From: Actinomycetes bacterium
Lineage (GTDB): Bacteria; Actinomycetota; Actinomycetes; Actinomycetales; JAJYRW01
Direction of reading: 5' to 3'
DNA: 16,386 nucleotides
NCBI GenBank assembly: GCA_021793895.1
Contig: JAJYRW010000014.1
Coordinates: 1-16,386, forward strand
The notes below the pieces were generated by a model that saw only the letters and a program-made list of their open reading frames with translations, made no database searches and was not told where the DNA came from. A program made the translations under genes and the position numbers. This document shows, piece by piece, positions 1 to 8,251 of this stretch (its first letter is position 1; each line of letters starts with the position of its first letter).

Positions 1-81
1 CCAGCCCACGATTAGATAGTCCGCAAATGGCGTATCGGACAGACATGAATTAACACTCTTCTCGCGAAGTTTTCAATTGAC

Positions 82-111
82 TTCACAGTTTACATATCTC
101 GCTGCAATAAT
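82..111 (+). promoter_or_regulatory. Predicted sigma-70-type promoter of the esterase gene
   Basis: A -35 candidate TTCACA (82-87, 5 of 6 to consensus) and a -10 candidate AATAAT (106-111, 5 of 6) are separated by 18 bases. The start point would fall near 118, about 37 bases before the chosen ATG. The -10 lies inside TGCAATAATGCA (103-114), which has TGCA arms and resembles motifs near the Gfo/Idh promoter. The match is by eye, and an alternative -35 (TTGACT at 77-82) has no good -10 partner. Confidence 0.45.
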
Positions 112-128
112 GCACGCAACTAACAAAA

Positions 129-139
129 TTTGCCGCAAA
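129..139. promoter_or_regulatory. Short palindrome, candidate operator in the esterase leader
   Basis: TTTGCCGCAAA has 5-base arms (TTTGC/GCAAA) around one base. It lies just downstream of the predicted start point and directly abuts the Shine-Dalgarno sequence GTGAGG (140-145). The arms match the outer arms of the 9478-9496 palindrome, but the spacing differs (1 versus 9 bases), so one protein binding both in the same way is uncertain. Confidence 0.3.
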
Positions 140-154
140 GTGAGGTAGGTGTTC

Positions 155-2158
155 ATGCTGCAGCCGAATCTTGACGGCTACCACGATCCCAGCCAAGATC
201 TTTGGCGCGAGGTCGAATCACGCACCGTTGCTGCGCTGCGACGTGGCGAAGCAATCGCTGATACAGCAATTTCTAGCGAAACCGACCTGCGAGAATTTCA
301 AGACCGCGTCACCACCCTGGTGGAAACAGGCATCGGGGGAACGCTCCCGAACTTTGCAGCCCAGGCCGGGAATGCCCCAGTAACGTCCGCCGCCGCGGTG
401 AATCCCGCCCGCTGCACCGTCGAAGCTGTAGTTCGCAACAGGGTGGAGGCGGATACGGCGCGCTACTTTCTTGAGAAGGTGCTCCTCACCAGCCCTGCCG
501 GCACCCGCATTCCCGTAAATCTCTACGTTCCCAACACTCCCGGGCCTCACCCGGCCGTCCTTTTCCTCTGCGGTCACGCGCCGGCGGGTAAGGCCGAGCC
601 CACATATCAAGAAGTCGCCGGCCTGTTTGCTGCCGCCGGGTTTCTCGTTGCCAGTTTTGACCCGGTGGGCCAGGGCGAGCGCCACAGTTATCTCGACGCA
701 AGACCACCGATCGCGCCGGGAACAACGGAACACACATACGCAGGCATCCCCTACTGGTGGGCCGGCACGTCACTGGCACGTTTCTTTCTAAGTGATGCGG
801 ACGCCGTCCTAAATTACTTGCTGCACCGGCCCGATGTGAACGGCGAGCAGATCATCGCAACCGGGTCATCGGGCGGCGGGATGCTAACCACGCTCCTCAT
901 GACGCTTCATCCGCGATTGGCCGGCGCCGCACCGGCAACTTACGTCAGCTCGCGGCGCGAATACATTCGGTCTGGAGCGCGTCAGGACGCCGAACAAATT
1001 CTCTTAGACGCCGCCGACGCCGGGCTGGATCACGAGTGGCTGCTGATGGCAATGGCACCCAAACCGGTGTGTGTACTGGCCGCCGACTGGGACTTCTTTC
1101 CCATCGAGGGCACCTTACGCGCCACCTCTCGGGCTCGGCGCGCCTGGGAACTGACAGGCAACGGCGAGAAATTTCACCTCGTGCGCGTGGCAGCCCCGCA
1201 CGTTTACCAGCGCGATATGGCGCTTGCAGCTATTGAATTCTTTGCGCGCCACTTCGAGCACGAGATTGCGGGTGACATTTCGTGTTATGAACCGCCTCTC
1301 CTGGCGCCGGAACAGTTACAGGTCACCGACAGCGGGCAAATAGGACGGGATGTGCCGAGTGTTTTTCCGTTCGACTTTTTACAGCAAGAGATAAAGAAAC
1401 AGGCCCGATCGGATCGTGCCGCGGCACAGAAACCTCGACAGACGCAGTCACCGGAACAGGGGCGGGAACAAGCGCGGGCCTGGCTTCGCGAACGCGTCCA
1501 TAATCATCGCCGACCAGTCGCGCCCCATGTTCGCTTTATTCCGACGGCGGGAGAGTGGCACGCTCTGTGGCGCACTGAAGAAAATATTTGGGGTGCGGGC
1601 GTGCTCATGCCGGAAGAGTCCGGCAATCCCAGTGCGCCGGTGGGGCACATTGTCCTGCTAGATCAGGGCAGTAACGACCTCGAGCACGAAAGACCCCTGC
1701 TGCCACCGCACCCGGAATCTGCTCCGTCCGCGGGTGGCGTTCTCGCTTTAGATGTGCGCGGCCGCGGCGCTCTTGCTCCCCATGATCGCGACGGACTTCC
1801 ACCAGCAAACCAGGCGTCTTCTACCTACCGGATCCTCACCGATTTGCTGTGGCTGGGCGACTCGCTCGCGGCGGCACAGGTGTGGGATGTGCTGCGCGCG
1901 GTCGACATTTTTGCCGGTGATGAAGTGTCGCTGACCGGGCGTGGCTATGGCGCATATCTGGCCCGGCTCGCGGCTTTTTGTGACCCGCGAATCACTGGCT
2001 TGGATCTAAACGATGAATCCGTAAACCCGGATGATTTTTGGCGCAAACGCGAGTACGACACCGGGCGCGGGGCGTGGCACGGGCTTATTCCGGGACTTGT
2101 TCACCGCGCCCCGTGGGAAACGATTCTCGCGGCAACTGAGCCACTCACGCGCGGCTAG
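155..2158 (+). CDS. Acetyl-xylan-esterase-like alpha/beta hydrolase with a degenerate second domain
   Basis: This is a 667-residue cytoplasmic hydrolase; no signal peptide is visible. The N-terminal half resembles the acetyl xylan esterase / dienelactone-hydrolase-like alpha/beta family, which removes acyl groups from sugars or small esters. The likely triad is Ser239 in GSSGG (237-241), Asp313 in DWDFF and His349 in APHVY. The C-terminal part (about 490-667) repeats alpha/beta-hydrolase-like pieces, but its nucleophile-elbow equivalent reads GRGYG (595-599) with Gly in the Ser position, so it is probably not catalytic. I chose ATG 155 over the in-frame GTG at 149 because GAGG (142-145) sits 9 bases before 155 and only 3 before 149. 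The gene converges on the ABC operon with 10 bases between stop codons. Its place beside a sugar-type operon suggests deacylation of an imported glycan. The exact substrate is unknown, and peptide or antibiotic esters are possible alternatives. Confidence 0.8.
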   Translation: MLQPNLDGYHDPSQDLWREVESRTVAALRRGEAIADTAISSETDLREFQDRVTTLVETGIGGTLPNFAAQAGNAPVTSAAAVNPARCTVEAVVRNRVEADTARYFLEKVLLTSPAGTRIPVNLYVPNTPGPHPAVLFLCGHAPAGKAEPTYQEVAGLFAAAGFLVASFDPVGQGERHSYLDARPPIAPGTTEHTYAGIPYWWAGTSLARFFLSDADAVLNYLLHRPDVNGEQIIATGSSGGGMLTTLLMTLHPRLAGAAPATYVSSRREYIRSGARQDAEQILLDAADAGLDHEWLLMAMAPKPVCVLAADWDFFPIEGTLRATSRARRAWELTGNGEKFHLVRVAAPHVYQRDMALAAIEFFARHFEHEIAGDISCYEPPLLAPEQLQVTDSGQIGRDVPSVFPFDFLQQEIKKQARSDRAAAQKPRQTQSPEQGREQARAWLRERVHNHRRPVAPHVRFIPTAGEWHALWRTEENIWGAGVLMPEESGNPSAPVGHIVLLDQGSNDLEHERPLLPPHPESAPSAGGVLALDVRGRGALAPHDRDGLPPANQASSTYRILTDLLWLGDSLAAAQVWDVLRAVDIFAGDEVSLTGRGYGAYLARLAAFCDPRITGLDLNDESVNPDDFWRKREYDTGRGAWHGLIPGLVHRAPWETILAATEPLTRG

Positions 2159-2168
2159 TTTCGCGGCG

Positions 2169-3968
2169 TCAGGGAGCGTAAACGATTCGCTGCTTCGTGC
2201 CGCGTTCATCCGGATCAGCAATCGGAACAGCTGAAAGCAGGGCGCGGGTGTAGTCATGATGCGGGTCAGCAAATAAATCGGCCGCTTTTCGGTGCTCCAC
2301 CAGCTCACCGAAATACATGACCGCCACCTCATCACAGATTTGCTCGATGACCGACAAATCGTGGGAAATAAACAGGTATGTCAGATTTAACTCTTCTTGC
2401 AATTGACCAAGCAGCTCAAGAACCTGCGTGCGCACAGAAGCATCGAGGGCAGAAACCGCCTCATCAGCAACTACAAAACGCGGATTTGTGATCAGGGCAC
2501 GGGCAATACCGATGCGCTGACGCTCGCCACCGGAAAACGCATGCGGGTAACGCGCCGCCATATCGGAACGCAGCCCCACCCGCCGCAGGGCCTCATGGAC
2601 GCGCTCGCGAATCTCTGCCTTGGGAATTTTTGCCACAGCTAGCGGCTCACCAATCACTTGCTCAACGGTCATGCGCGGGTTGAGCGAACCGTACGGGTCT
2701 TGGAAAACCATGCGGATATCGCGGCGATAAGGAATCAAGTTACGCTGCGACATTTGCGCTAAATCCACAACGCGCCCGTCCGAACGGCGATAGAGCAACT
2801 CACCGCTGGTGGGCCGGTAAGCGCGCAACACCGTGCGCCCCAGTGTCGTTTTGCCGCAGCCAGACTCACCAACCAGCCCGATCGTTTTGCCCGTCGGCAC
2901 GCTGAGCGAAACATCATCAACGGCGGTAATCGAGTCCTTAGACTTACGTCCAAAGAGTTTGCCGGCCACAGTTTCAAAGCGCATGGTCAGGTTTTTAATC
3001 TGCAAAATCGGCGCGTTCGCGTCCGTCTGCTCGGCCCCAGGTTCTGCATCGCGGGCCGCGGCGGGCGTGCCTGGATCCGGCTCGTCGACACTGATTTTGG
3101 ACAGCGAGCGGGAACCACCGTCTTCACCGAACGGGTTTTCTTTCCACCGCTGCGGCAAAGAAGACAGGAGCTGCTTGGTGTAGTCATGTTGCGGTCGATG
3201 AAAGATGTCCGACACGGTGCCAGCTTCGACGACTTTCCCATCGCGCATCACCACGACGTTGTCCGCAATCTCGGCTACCACCCCCAAATCATGGGTGATG
3301 AACAGAAGTGTCATTCCCAAAGATTGCTTCAAATCATTGAGCAGATCTAGAATTTGTGCCTGCGTGGTTACGTCCAATGCGGTAGTGGGCTCATCGGCAA
3401 TTACGAGTTGGGGCCGAGCGACGAGAGCCATGGCAATCATGGCGCGCTGTCGCATACCCCCAGAAAGTTGAAAGGTATAGGAGTCAATGCGCTGCTCGGG
3501 ACGCGGAATTCCCACCCGACGCAACTCTTCAATGACCTGCTCGCGCACCTCTTTGGGTTTGCGGCCCTCATGGATTTCCAGTACCTCGGAAATCTGATTA
3601 CCGATCGTATGCACCGGCGAGAGCGATGACATTGGCTCTTGGAAAATCAGGCCAATTTGCTTGCCGCGGATCTTGCGAATCTCGGAGCTCTTTAGTGACA
3701 TGGCTGCGATATCGACGGCCTGCGAATCGGGCGTTGCCCGGAACCATATTTCGCCCTCGTCAATCACGCCCGGGCGGTCAATTACCTGCATGATGGATCG
3801 AGCCGTGGCGGATTTACCCGAACCGGACTCACCCACAATGCAGGTGGTGGTGCCGCGTTCGACTTGGAAATCAATTCCCGCAACCGCGTTGACAACACCC
3901 TCATCGGTACTGAAGATGGTCCGCAGCCCGCGTATATCAAGGATCAGATCGCGTTCATCCATACTCAT
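2169..3968 (-). CDS. Fused two-domain ABC transporter ATPase (DppD-DppF type)
   Basis: This 599-residue protein supplies both ATPase domains of a Dpp/Opp-type importer in one chain. Domain 1 has Walker A GESGSGKS (46-53), a Q-loop (Gln110), signature LSGGM (168-172) and Walker B ending in Asp192-Glu193. Domain 2 has Walker A GESGCGKT (around 366-374), Q-loop VFQDP, signature FSGGE and Walker B VVADEA, so both sites look competent. An acidic, Ala/Pro-rich linker (roughly residues 280-320) joins them; in most Dpp systems these are two genes. It uses the ATG at 3968, whose ATGA overlaps the upstream permease stop by 4 bases, so translation is probably coupled. A second in-frame ATG two codons in (3962) is possible. 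It is the last gene of the operon. The family also serves oligosaccharides, which the neighbouring esterase and Gfo/Idh genes favour here. Confidence 0.93.
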   Translation of the reverse strand: MSMDERDLILDIRGLRTIFSTDEGVVNAVAGIDFQVERGTTTCIVGESGSGKSATARSIMQVIDRPGVIDEGEIWFRATPDSQAVDIAAMSLKSSEIRKIRGKQIGLIFQEPMSSLSPVHTIGNQISEVLEIHEGRKPKEVREQVIEELRRVGIPRPEQRIDSYTFQLSGGMRQRAMIAMALVARPQLVIADEPTTALDVTTQAQILDLLNDLKQSLGMTLLFITHDLGVVAEIADNVVVMRDGKVVEAGTVSDIFHRPQHDYTKQLLSSLPQRWKENPFGEDGGSRSLSKISVDEPDPGTPAAARDAEPGAEQTDANAPILQIKNLTMRFETVAGKLFGRKSKDSITAVDDVSLSVPTGKTIGLVGESGCGKTTLGRTVLRAYRPTSGELLYRRSDGRVVDLAQMSQRNLIPYRRDIRMVFQDPYGSLNPRMTVEQVIGEPLAVAKIPKAEIRERVHEALRRVGLRSDMAARYPHAFSGGERQRIGIARALITNPRFVVADEAVSALDASVRTQVLELLGQLQEELNLTYLFISHDLSVIEQICDEVAVMYFGELVEHRKAADLFADPHHDYTRALLSAVPIADPDERGTKQRIVYAP

Positions 3969-5134
3969 TCTGACCTCTTTCCATACGGGTCGGCAGAATC
4001 TCGCAGTCCATCGCCGACGAAGTTATAAGCGACCACCGCTAGCACCACTGCAATACCCGGAATTAAGAGCCAGGGCGCGGTTGCAACAGTTTTCACGCTT
4101 TGAGCGTCCTGGAGTAATACGCCCCAAGAAATTGCGGGCGCCCGCATGCCGAGACCCAGAAACGACAGTGAGGTCTCGGCCAAAATCATCGCCGGCACTG
4201 ATAGCGAAACGGTGGCAATGATGTGAGACATGAACGAGGGCAGCAAATGCCGGCGAATAATGCGGGCTGTACTGACGCCGTCCAACCGCGCTGCTAAAAC
4301 AAAATCCTCATCGCGCGTTTGCAAAAGGCGACCGCGAATGACACGGGCAAGAGAGGTCCAGCCCAGCAGCGAAAGTATGACCGTAATCATCAAATACGTG
4401 GGCACAATGCCGAACGTCGGTGGAATTGCGGCAGCTAGTCCCAGCCACAGCGGCAGCGTGGGAATCGACATGATCAGTTCAATGAACCTTTGAATGAGAT
4501 TGTCGACCCAGCCGCCAAAGTAGCCGGATATTCCGCCCAGAATCAGGCCCAGTACGAGCGAAATCGCAACGCCCACCAAGCCGATGGACAGGGAAACCTG
4601 AGAGCCATAAATCAATTTTGAAAGCACATCAGCGCCGGCCCGATCGGCACCGAATAAGTAAAATCTCTCGCCCATCTCCTTCGGCCCAAAGAAGTGACGA
4701 TCACTTTCTATTACGCCGAATAGTTTGTAGGGCTCGCCCTTGACGAAGAAGCCCAGTTCTACTTTTTCACTCGTGTCTTCTTCGAAAACACGTTTGAGGG
4801 TGTCGATGTCGGTGCGCCCCTCGGAGGGGTGGACGTAAAAGCCATCTGAAATAGAGAACTTCGGCAGTTGCGGCGGATGATAAGCGTGTGTGGAGTGGGC
4901 GGAGTTGGTAGTGAAAGGGGCGAAGAATCCGGCGAGCGCGGCTACGAAATACATGAGGATTAAAATCCACAGGCCGAGCATCGCCATTTTGTGGCGGCGA
5001 AAACGCATCCAGATGAGCTGACGCTGTGAAGCAGTAGCGAGTTGGACGCGTTCGTCTTTCGGGTCACCGGATTCCGGCTCGGCCGTTTCGAGCTGTTCCT
5101 TGGGATCATCACTGGGGATGGGGGCTAAAGACAT
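3965..5134 (-). CDS. ABC transporter permease, DppC type
   Basis: This 389-residue inner-membrane permease is the second channel subunit. It has a long charged cytoplasmic N-terminus (about 45 residues), a first membrane helix near 50-75, and an unusually long extracytoplasmic loop (about 78-165). A five-helix BPD_transp_1 core follows. The ATPase-coupling EAA-type loop is visible as the stretch beginning EDFVLAARLDG. DppC proteins are usually near 300 residues; the loop and N-terminal tail explain the extra length and may contact the large binding protein. The start at ATG 5134 has a GAGGTGAAG ribosome site, 11 bases after the partner permease stop. The C-terminal DGLRDSADPYGKR is typical of the family. 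Confidence 0.93.
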   Translation of the reverse strand: MSLAPIPSDDPKEQLETAEPESGDPKDERVQLATASQRQLIWMRFRRHKMAMLGLWILILMYFVAALAGFFAPFTTNSAHSTHAYHPPQLPKFSISDGFYVHPSEGRTDIDTLKRVFEEDTSEKVELGFFVKGEPYKLFGVIESDRHFFGPKEMGERFYLFGADRAGADVLSKLIYGSQVSLSIGLVGVAISLVLGLILGGISGYFGGWVDNLIQRFIELIMSIPTLPLWLGLAAAIPPTFGIVPTYLMITVILSLLGWTSLARVIRGRLLQTRDEDFVLAARLDGVSTARIIRRHLLPSFMSHIIATVSLSVPAMILAETSLSFLGLGMRAPAISWGVLLQDAQSVKTVATAPWLLIPGIAVVLAVVAYNFVGDGLRDSADPYGKRSE

Positions 5135-5145
5135 GTTTCTTCACC

Positions 5146-6138
5146 TCACGCCTTTCCAAACCGCACGCGGGGATCAACTGCCGCCAAAGCGATGTCCGAA
5201 ATTAATGTTCCGATTACGGTTAAAACGGCGATAATCAGCAATATTCCACCGGCTAGATACATGTCTTGTGATTTCAACGCTGTTAGCAGTAGCGGGCCCA
5301 TCGTTCCCAGGGCTAAGACCTGGGCCACGATTACTTCCCCGTCAAATAGTTGGGGGATGTTCCATCCAATAGTTGAGATGAACGGGTTAAGCGAAATGCG
5401 CACGGGGTACTTGGCGATTACCCGTCGCTCGGGTAGGCCTTTAGCTCGAGCAGCGGTGACATAGGGCTTGTGCAGCTCATCGAGCAAATTGGCGCGCATC
5501 GTGCGGATGATGCCGGCAGTTCCAGCTAGGCCGATCACGATCACGGGAATCCATAGGTGTTGGAGTAAATCGCCTATTTTTGCCAGCGACCAGGGCGCAT
5601 TGGCGTGCTCGGGCGAGAACAGCCCACCAACGCTGTGTCCGAAAAAAGCGAAGGCGATATATGCCAAAACTAGGGCTGCTAAGAAGTTCGGGATCGCCAG
5701 CGCGACAAAGCCCAGCCCTGAAATGATGTATTCCCCGATGGAGTGCTGACGAATAGCAGAGTAAATACCGGCGGGCAGCGCGATAATCCAGGTGAAGAAC
5801 AACGTGGCCAATCCCAAGATGAGCGTGAGGCCTAGGCGGTCCATGATCAGGCCAGAAACCGGGCGCTGATATTGGAATGAGAGCCCAAAGTCGCCGTTGA
5901 ACAAGATCGCGGTGATCCATTTCCAGTATTGCACCCAAAAAGGGTCACCAATGCCGTATCGGATGCGCAGCGCTTCTATCTGTGAAGAATCTACGCTGGC
6001 ACCCTGCGATTCCAGATACGCGATTTGCGTGGAGAGAAAGTCGCCGGGCGGCAGCTGAATGACAAAAAACGCGATCACCGAAATGATGAACAGCGTCGGA
6101 ATCGCGTGCAGGAGCCGGATCGCGATATACCGCAACAT
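5146..6138 (-). CDS. ABC transporter permease, DppB type
   Basis: This 330-residue inner-membrane permease is the first channel subunit. It has the family N-terminus (MLRYIAIRLLHAIPTLF), a first membrane helix near 9-30, an extracytoplasmic segment and about five further helices. The EAA-type coupling loop reads PYVTAARAKGL. Length is normal for DppB. ATG 6138 is preceded by GAGGACTTT, a good ribosome site. It lies 74 bases after the binding-protein gene, with a strong hairpin in between that may lower its expression relative to the binding protein. It pairs with the DppC-type permease 11 bases downstream. Confidence 0.93.
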   Translation of the reverse strand: MLRYIAIRLLHAIPTLFIISVIAFFVIQLPPGDFLSTQIAYLESQGASVDSSQIEALRIRYGIGDPFWVQYWKWITAILFNGDFGLSFQYQRPVSGLIMDRLGLTLILGLATLFFTWIIALPAGIYSAIRQHSIGEYIISGLGFVALAIPNFLAALVLAYIAFAFFGHSVGGLFSPEHANAPWSLAKIGDLLQHLWIPVIVIGLAGTAGIIRTMRANLLDELHKPYVTAARAKGLPERRVIAKYPVRISLNPFISTIGWNIPQLFDGEVIVAQVLALGTMGPLLLTALKSQDMYLAGGILLIIAVLTVIGTLISDIALAAVDPRVRFGKA

Positions 6139-6152
6139 AAAGTCCTCGTTTC

Positions 6153-6211
6153 ACCAGTTGTTGGTGGCCCCCAAGTCAGGGCTTCTCGGGGGCCACCAAC
6201 CGTCCACTGGT
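6153..6211 (-). other. Strong intercistronic hairpin after the binding-protein gene
   Basis: A perfect 13-base inverted repeat, GTTGGTGGCCCCC (6160-6172) with GGGGGCCACCAAC (6188-6200), surrounds a 15-base loop. A further outer pair, ACCAGT (6153-6158) with ACTGGT (6206-6211), encloses it. It begins one base after the binding-protein stop codon and ends before the permease ribosome site. There is no U-run after the stem, so it is more likely an mRNA-stabilising or partial-termination element than a simple terminator. Such elements commonly let binding proteins be made in excess over permeases. Confidence 0.75.
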
Positions 6212-6212
6212 C

Positions 6213-8189
6213 TTATTCGCCGGAGGAGAAGTACAGCAGTTCGGGCTTAGTTATGCCCTCGCGGCCGTAGTAGAAGGAAAACTTCGGTTCATCGTCACGG
6301 ACGTTAATTAGGTCCTGCGAGGCGATGACCGGGTGGAACGGCAGTTTCACCAGACCGATGATGAAGGTTTCATCATCGTGAATCTGCATGATTTGTTTTC
6401 CAGCTGCGATCCGATCCTCATCCGATTCCGCGGTCCGCAGGTCATCCCATAGATCCATCAGTTCTTTAAACTCGGCCGGCGGCTCCATGCCTTCGTCACC
6501 GCCGGAGGTGTACCAAGCTCCGTAGCCGGGAGCGCTGTGGCTGTTCGCGGCTGTGGGGATATACCAAACGGGTTCTAAATCCCAGTCATCTTCCGCGACG
6601 TTAGTACCCGACATTTCAAAGTCGTTCCCGCCGCGCAATTCAGCGTAGAGCGAGCCGTCGACCGGGCGCAGTACGAGATCAATCCCAACTTCCTTCAAGT
6701 CCTTAGACACCATGTTGTACGCGTCGGTGTTGGGAACGAAGGTGTTGTTTTCCACGTATGAGAGCGTTATTTGGAGCGGATCTCCGTTTTCCATCAGGCG
6801 GATTCCGTCGGAATTGGTTTCATCCAACCCGATTCCGTCCAAGAGTTCATTGGCCTGGTCGGGGTCGTATTCAATATTGTTTTGCCCTGCGCCATCGATG
6901 TGATATTCGCTGCCCTCTGGCGCTGTTGGCTGAGTGATGATCCCCAGGCCACCCAGAAGTGTTTCGTTGATTTCATCGCGGTTAATGGCCTGTGAGAAAG
7001 CAGCCCGGAAATCGCGATCCAAGAAAAGTTCCCGCATGTCATCATCTGGGACGGAAACGTTGAAGTTCAGTCCGAGCAAGGTGCCGGTCGACTCCCAACG
7101 CAAAACGTTGTATCCACGCGATTCGGCGTTTTCTAAGTAAACTTCGGTGGTGTTGTAGCCCAAGAAGTTTGCTTGAAAATCCAGATCGCCGTTTGCCGCT
7201 CGCAGATCAATCGAATCCTGCTCTAGGACTTGAACCTGGATGTTGTCGATGTAGGGGAGTTGCCGACCCGCCGGGTCGGTTTTCCAGAAATAGGGGTTCC
7301 GTTCCATTTCGGCGGTGCCACTTTGGGAAGAGGGCGCGGAGCTGACCACATAGGCGCCCATCACGGGACGATCGGGGTTCGTCCAGGCGTTGTCGCGATC
7401 GCCGAAGTACTGATCCCAAGCGTCAAAACCCGCTTCTTTAACGAGATCGTCCACCTCATCTGGATCGGTGTAGTCGGGGTGAAATTGCGATAAATAATGC
7501 TTGGGCTTAATGAACTGGTGGCTGACGCCCGGATGCGCCAAGTACTTGGTGAATAGCGAAAAGGGCTCGCTGAACGTGACCTTTACTGTCAGTTCATCGA
7601 TCTGTTCGGTCTGTGGCGTATTCCCGTCGCCATCGGAGAACCAGAACGGCGCAAAGGGCATTGTGGTTTCGTTGCCGAGCCAGTCCTCAAACGTGAACAT
7701 CAAGTCTTCGGCAGTAAATGGTTCCCCATCCGACCACTTCAGACCGTCTCGAAGTTTGAAGGTGTATTCCCGGTTGTCATCAGATACTTCAAAATCTTCC
7801 GCCAGGCTGGCGATGGGTTCTTCAGCGTCCCAATCCCATTCGAGTAAGCCGGCATTTTGAAAAGACTCCGTTATGGCCCGGTTTTGGGCATCCGCCTGGG
7901 CCCGCTTGAGCGTGCCGCCATATTGGCCTTCGGAATGGACTGGAGTCATAACCATCGGCTCAGCAGGAAGCCGTTCTTCAAGTGGTGGAAGATCTCCAGA
8001 ATCCACGAGCTCGGTGAGCATCGGGGATTCCATCACATCATCAGGCGTGCCGGTATTTTCCGGAACGTTGCCTTCCGCGTCTTCATTCGCATCGGTGGTG
8101 GAACCGCTGCATGCAGTAAGAAACAGCGCTACTGACGTGGCTAACACCCCCATTCGCGTCGCGGTTCGAGTGTTAGGTGAGTGCGTCAT
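6213..8189 (-). CDS. Lipoprotein solute-binding protein, SBP_bac_5 family
   Basis: This 658-residue protein is the ligand receptor of the ABC importer, anchored outside the membrane. The signal peptide ends in a lipobox, LTAC, with the lipidated Cys at residue 27. A Ser/Thr/Asp/Glu-rich linker to about residue 55 follows. The core has SBP_bac_5 hallmarks: GGTLKRA, then an ordered YTFKLRDGLKWSDGEPFTAED segment split here as YTFKLRDGLKW and SDGEPFTAED. It is longer than typical peptide-binding members (about 500-550), as is common among oligosaccharide-binding members. ATG 8189 follows a strong GGAAGGAG site. It sits 62 bases after the Gfo/Idh gene and before the permeases. The ligand is unknown; a glycan oligomer is inferred from the neighbours, and a peptide remains possible. 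Confidence 0.92.
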   Translation of the reverse strand: MTHSPNTRTATRMGVLATSVALFLTACSGSTTDANEDAEGNVPENTGTPDDVMESPMLTELVDSGDLPPLEERLPAEPMVMTPVHSEGQYGGTLKRAQADAQNRAITESFQNAGLLEWDWDAEEPIASLAEDFEVSDDNREYTFKLRDGLKWSDGEPFTAEDLMFTFEDWLGNETTMPFAPFWFSDGDGNTPQTEQIDELTVKVTFSEPFSLFTKYLAHPGVSHQFIKPKHYLSQFHPDYTDPDEVDDLVKEAGFDAWDQYFGDRDNAWTNPDRPVMGAYVVSSAPSSQSGTAEMERNPYFWKTDPAGRQLPYIDNIQVQVLEQDSIDLRAANGDLDFQANFLGYNTTEVYLENAESRGYNVLRWESTGTLLGLNFNVSVPDDDMRELFLDRDFRAAFSQAINRDEINETLLGGLGIITQPTAPEGSEYHIDGAGQNNIEYDPDQANELLDGIGLDETNSDGIRLMENGDPLQITLSYVENNTFVPNTDAYNMVSKDLKEVGIDLVLRPVDGSLYAELRGGNDFEMSGTNVAEDDWDLEPVWYIPTAANSHSAPGYGAWYTSGGDEGMEPPAEFKELMDLWDDLRTAESDEDRIAAGKQIMQIHDDETFIIGLVKLPFHPVIASQDLINVRDDEPKFSFYYGREGITKPELLYFSSGE

Positions 8190-8215
8190 TGCTGACTCCT
8201 TCCAGTGAATTTTTC

Positions 8216-8241
8216 CCGTAGCGCATCTTTACTGCCTACGG
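8216..8241 (-). other. Small hairpin between the Gfo/Idh and binding-protein genes
   Basis: CCGTAG (8216-8221) and CTACGG (8236-8241) form a 6-base perfect stem, extendable to about 8 with a wobble, around a 14-base loop. It lies in the 62-base gap, upstream of the binding-protein ribosome site. In the direction of transcription it is followed by A residues, not U, so it is not a classical terminator. It could be a processing or stabilising element, or chance. Confidence 0.35.
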
Positions 8242-8251
8242 AAGCTTAAGT

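Noticed and set aside
218..733. A 171-codon minus-strand open frame
   Set aside because: It lies opposite the catalytic half of the esterase gene, whose motifs are clear, so it is a shadow frame.
2063..2112. GC-rich inverted repeat (GGGCGCGG with CCGCGCCC) as a terminator
   Set aside because: It lies inside the esterase coding region with a loop of about 30 bases or more and no T-run on either strand.
3661..4221. A 186-codon plus-strand open frame
   Set aside because: It is antisense to the ends of two well-supported ABC transporter genes and shows no protein family features.
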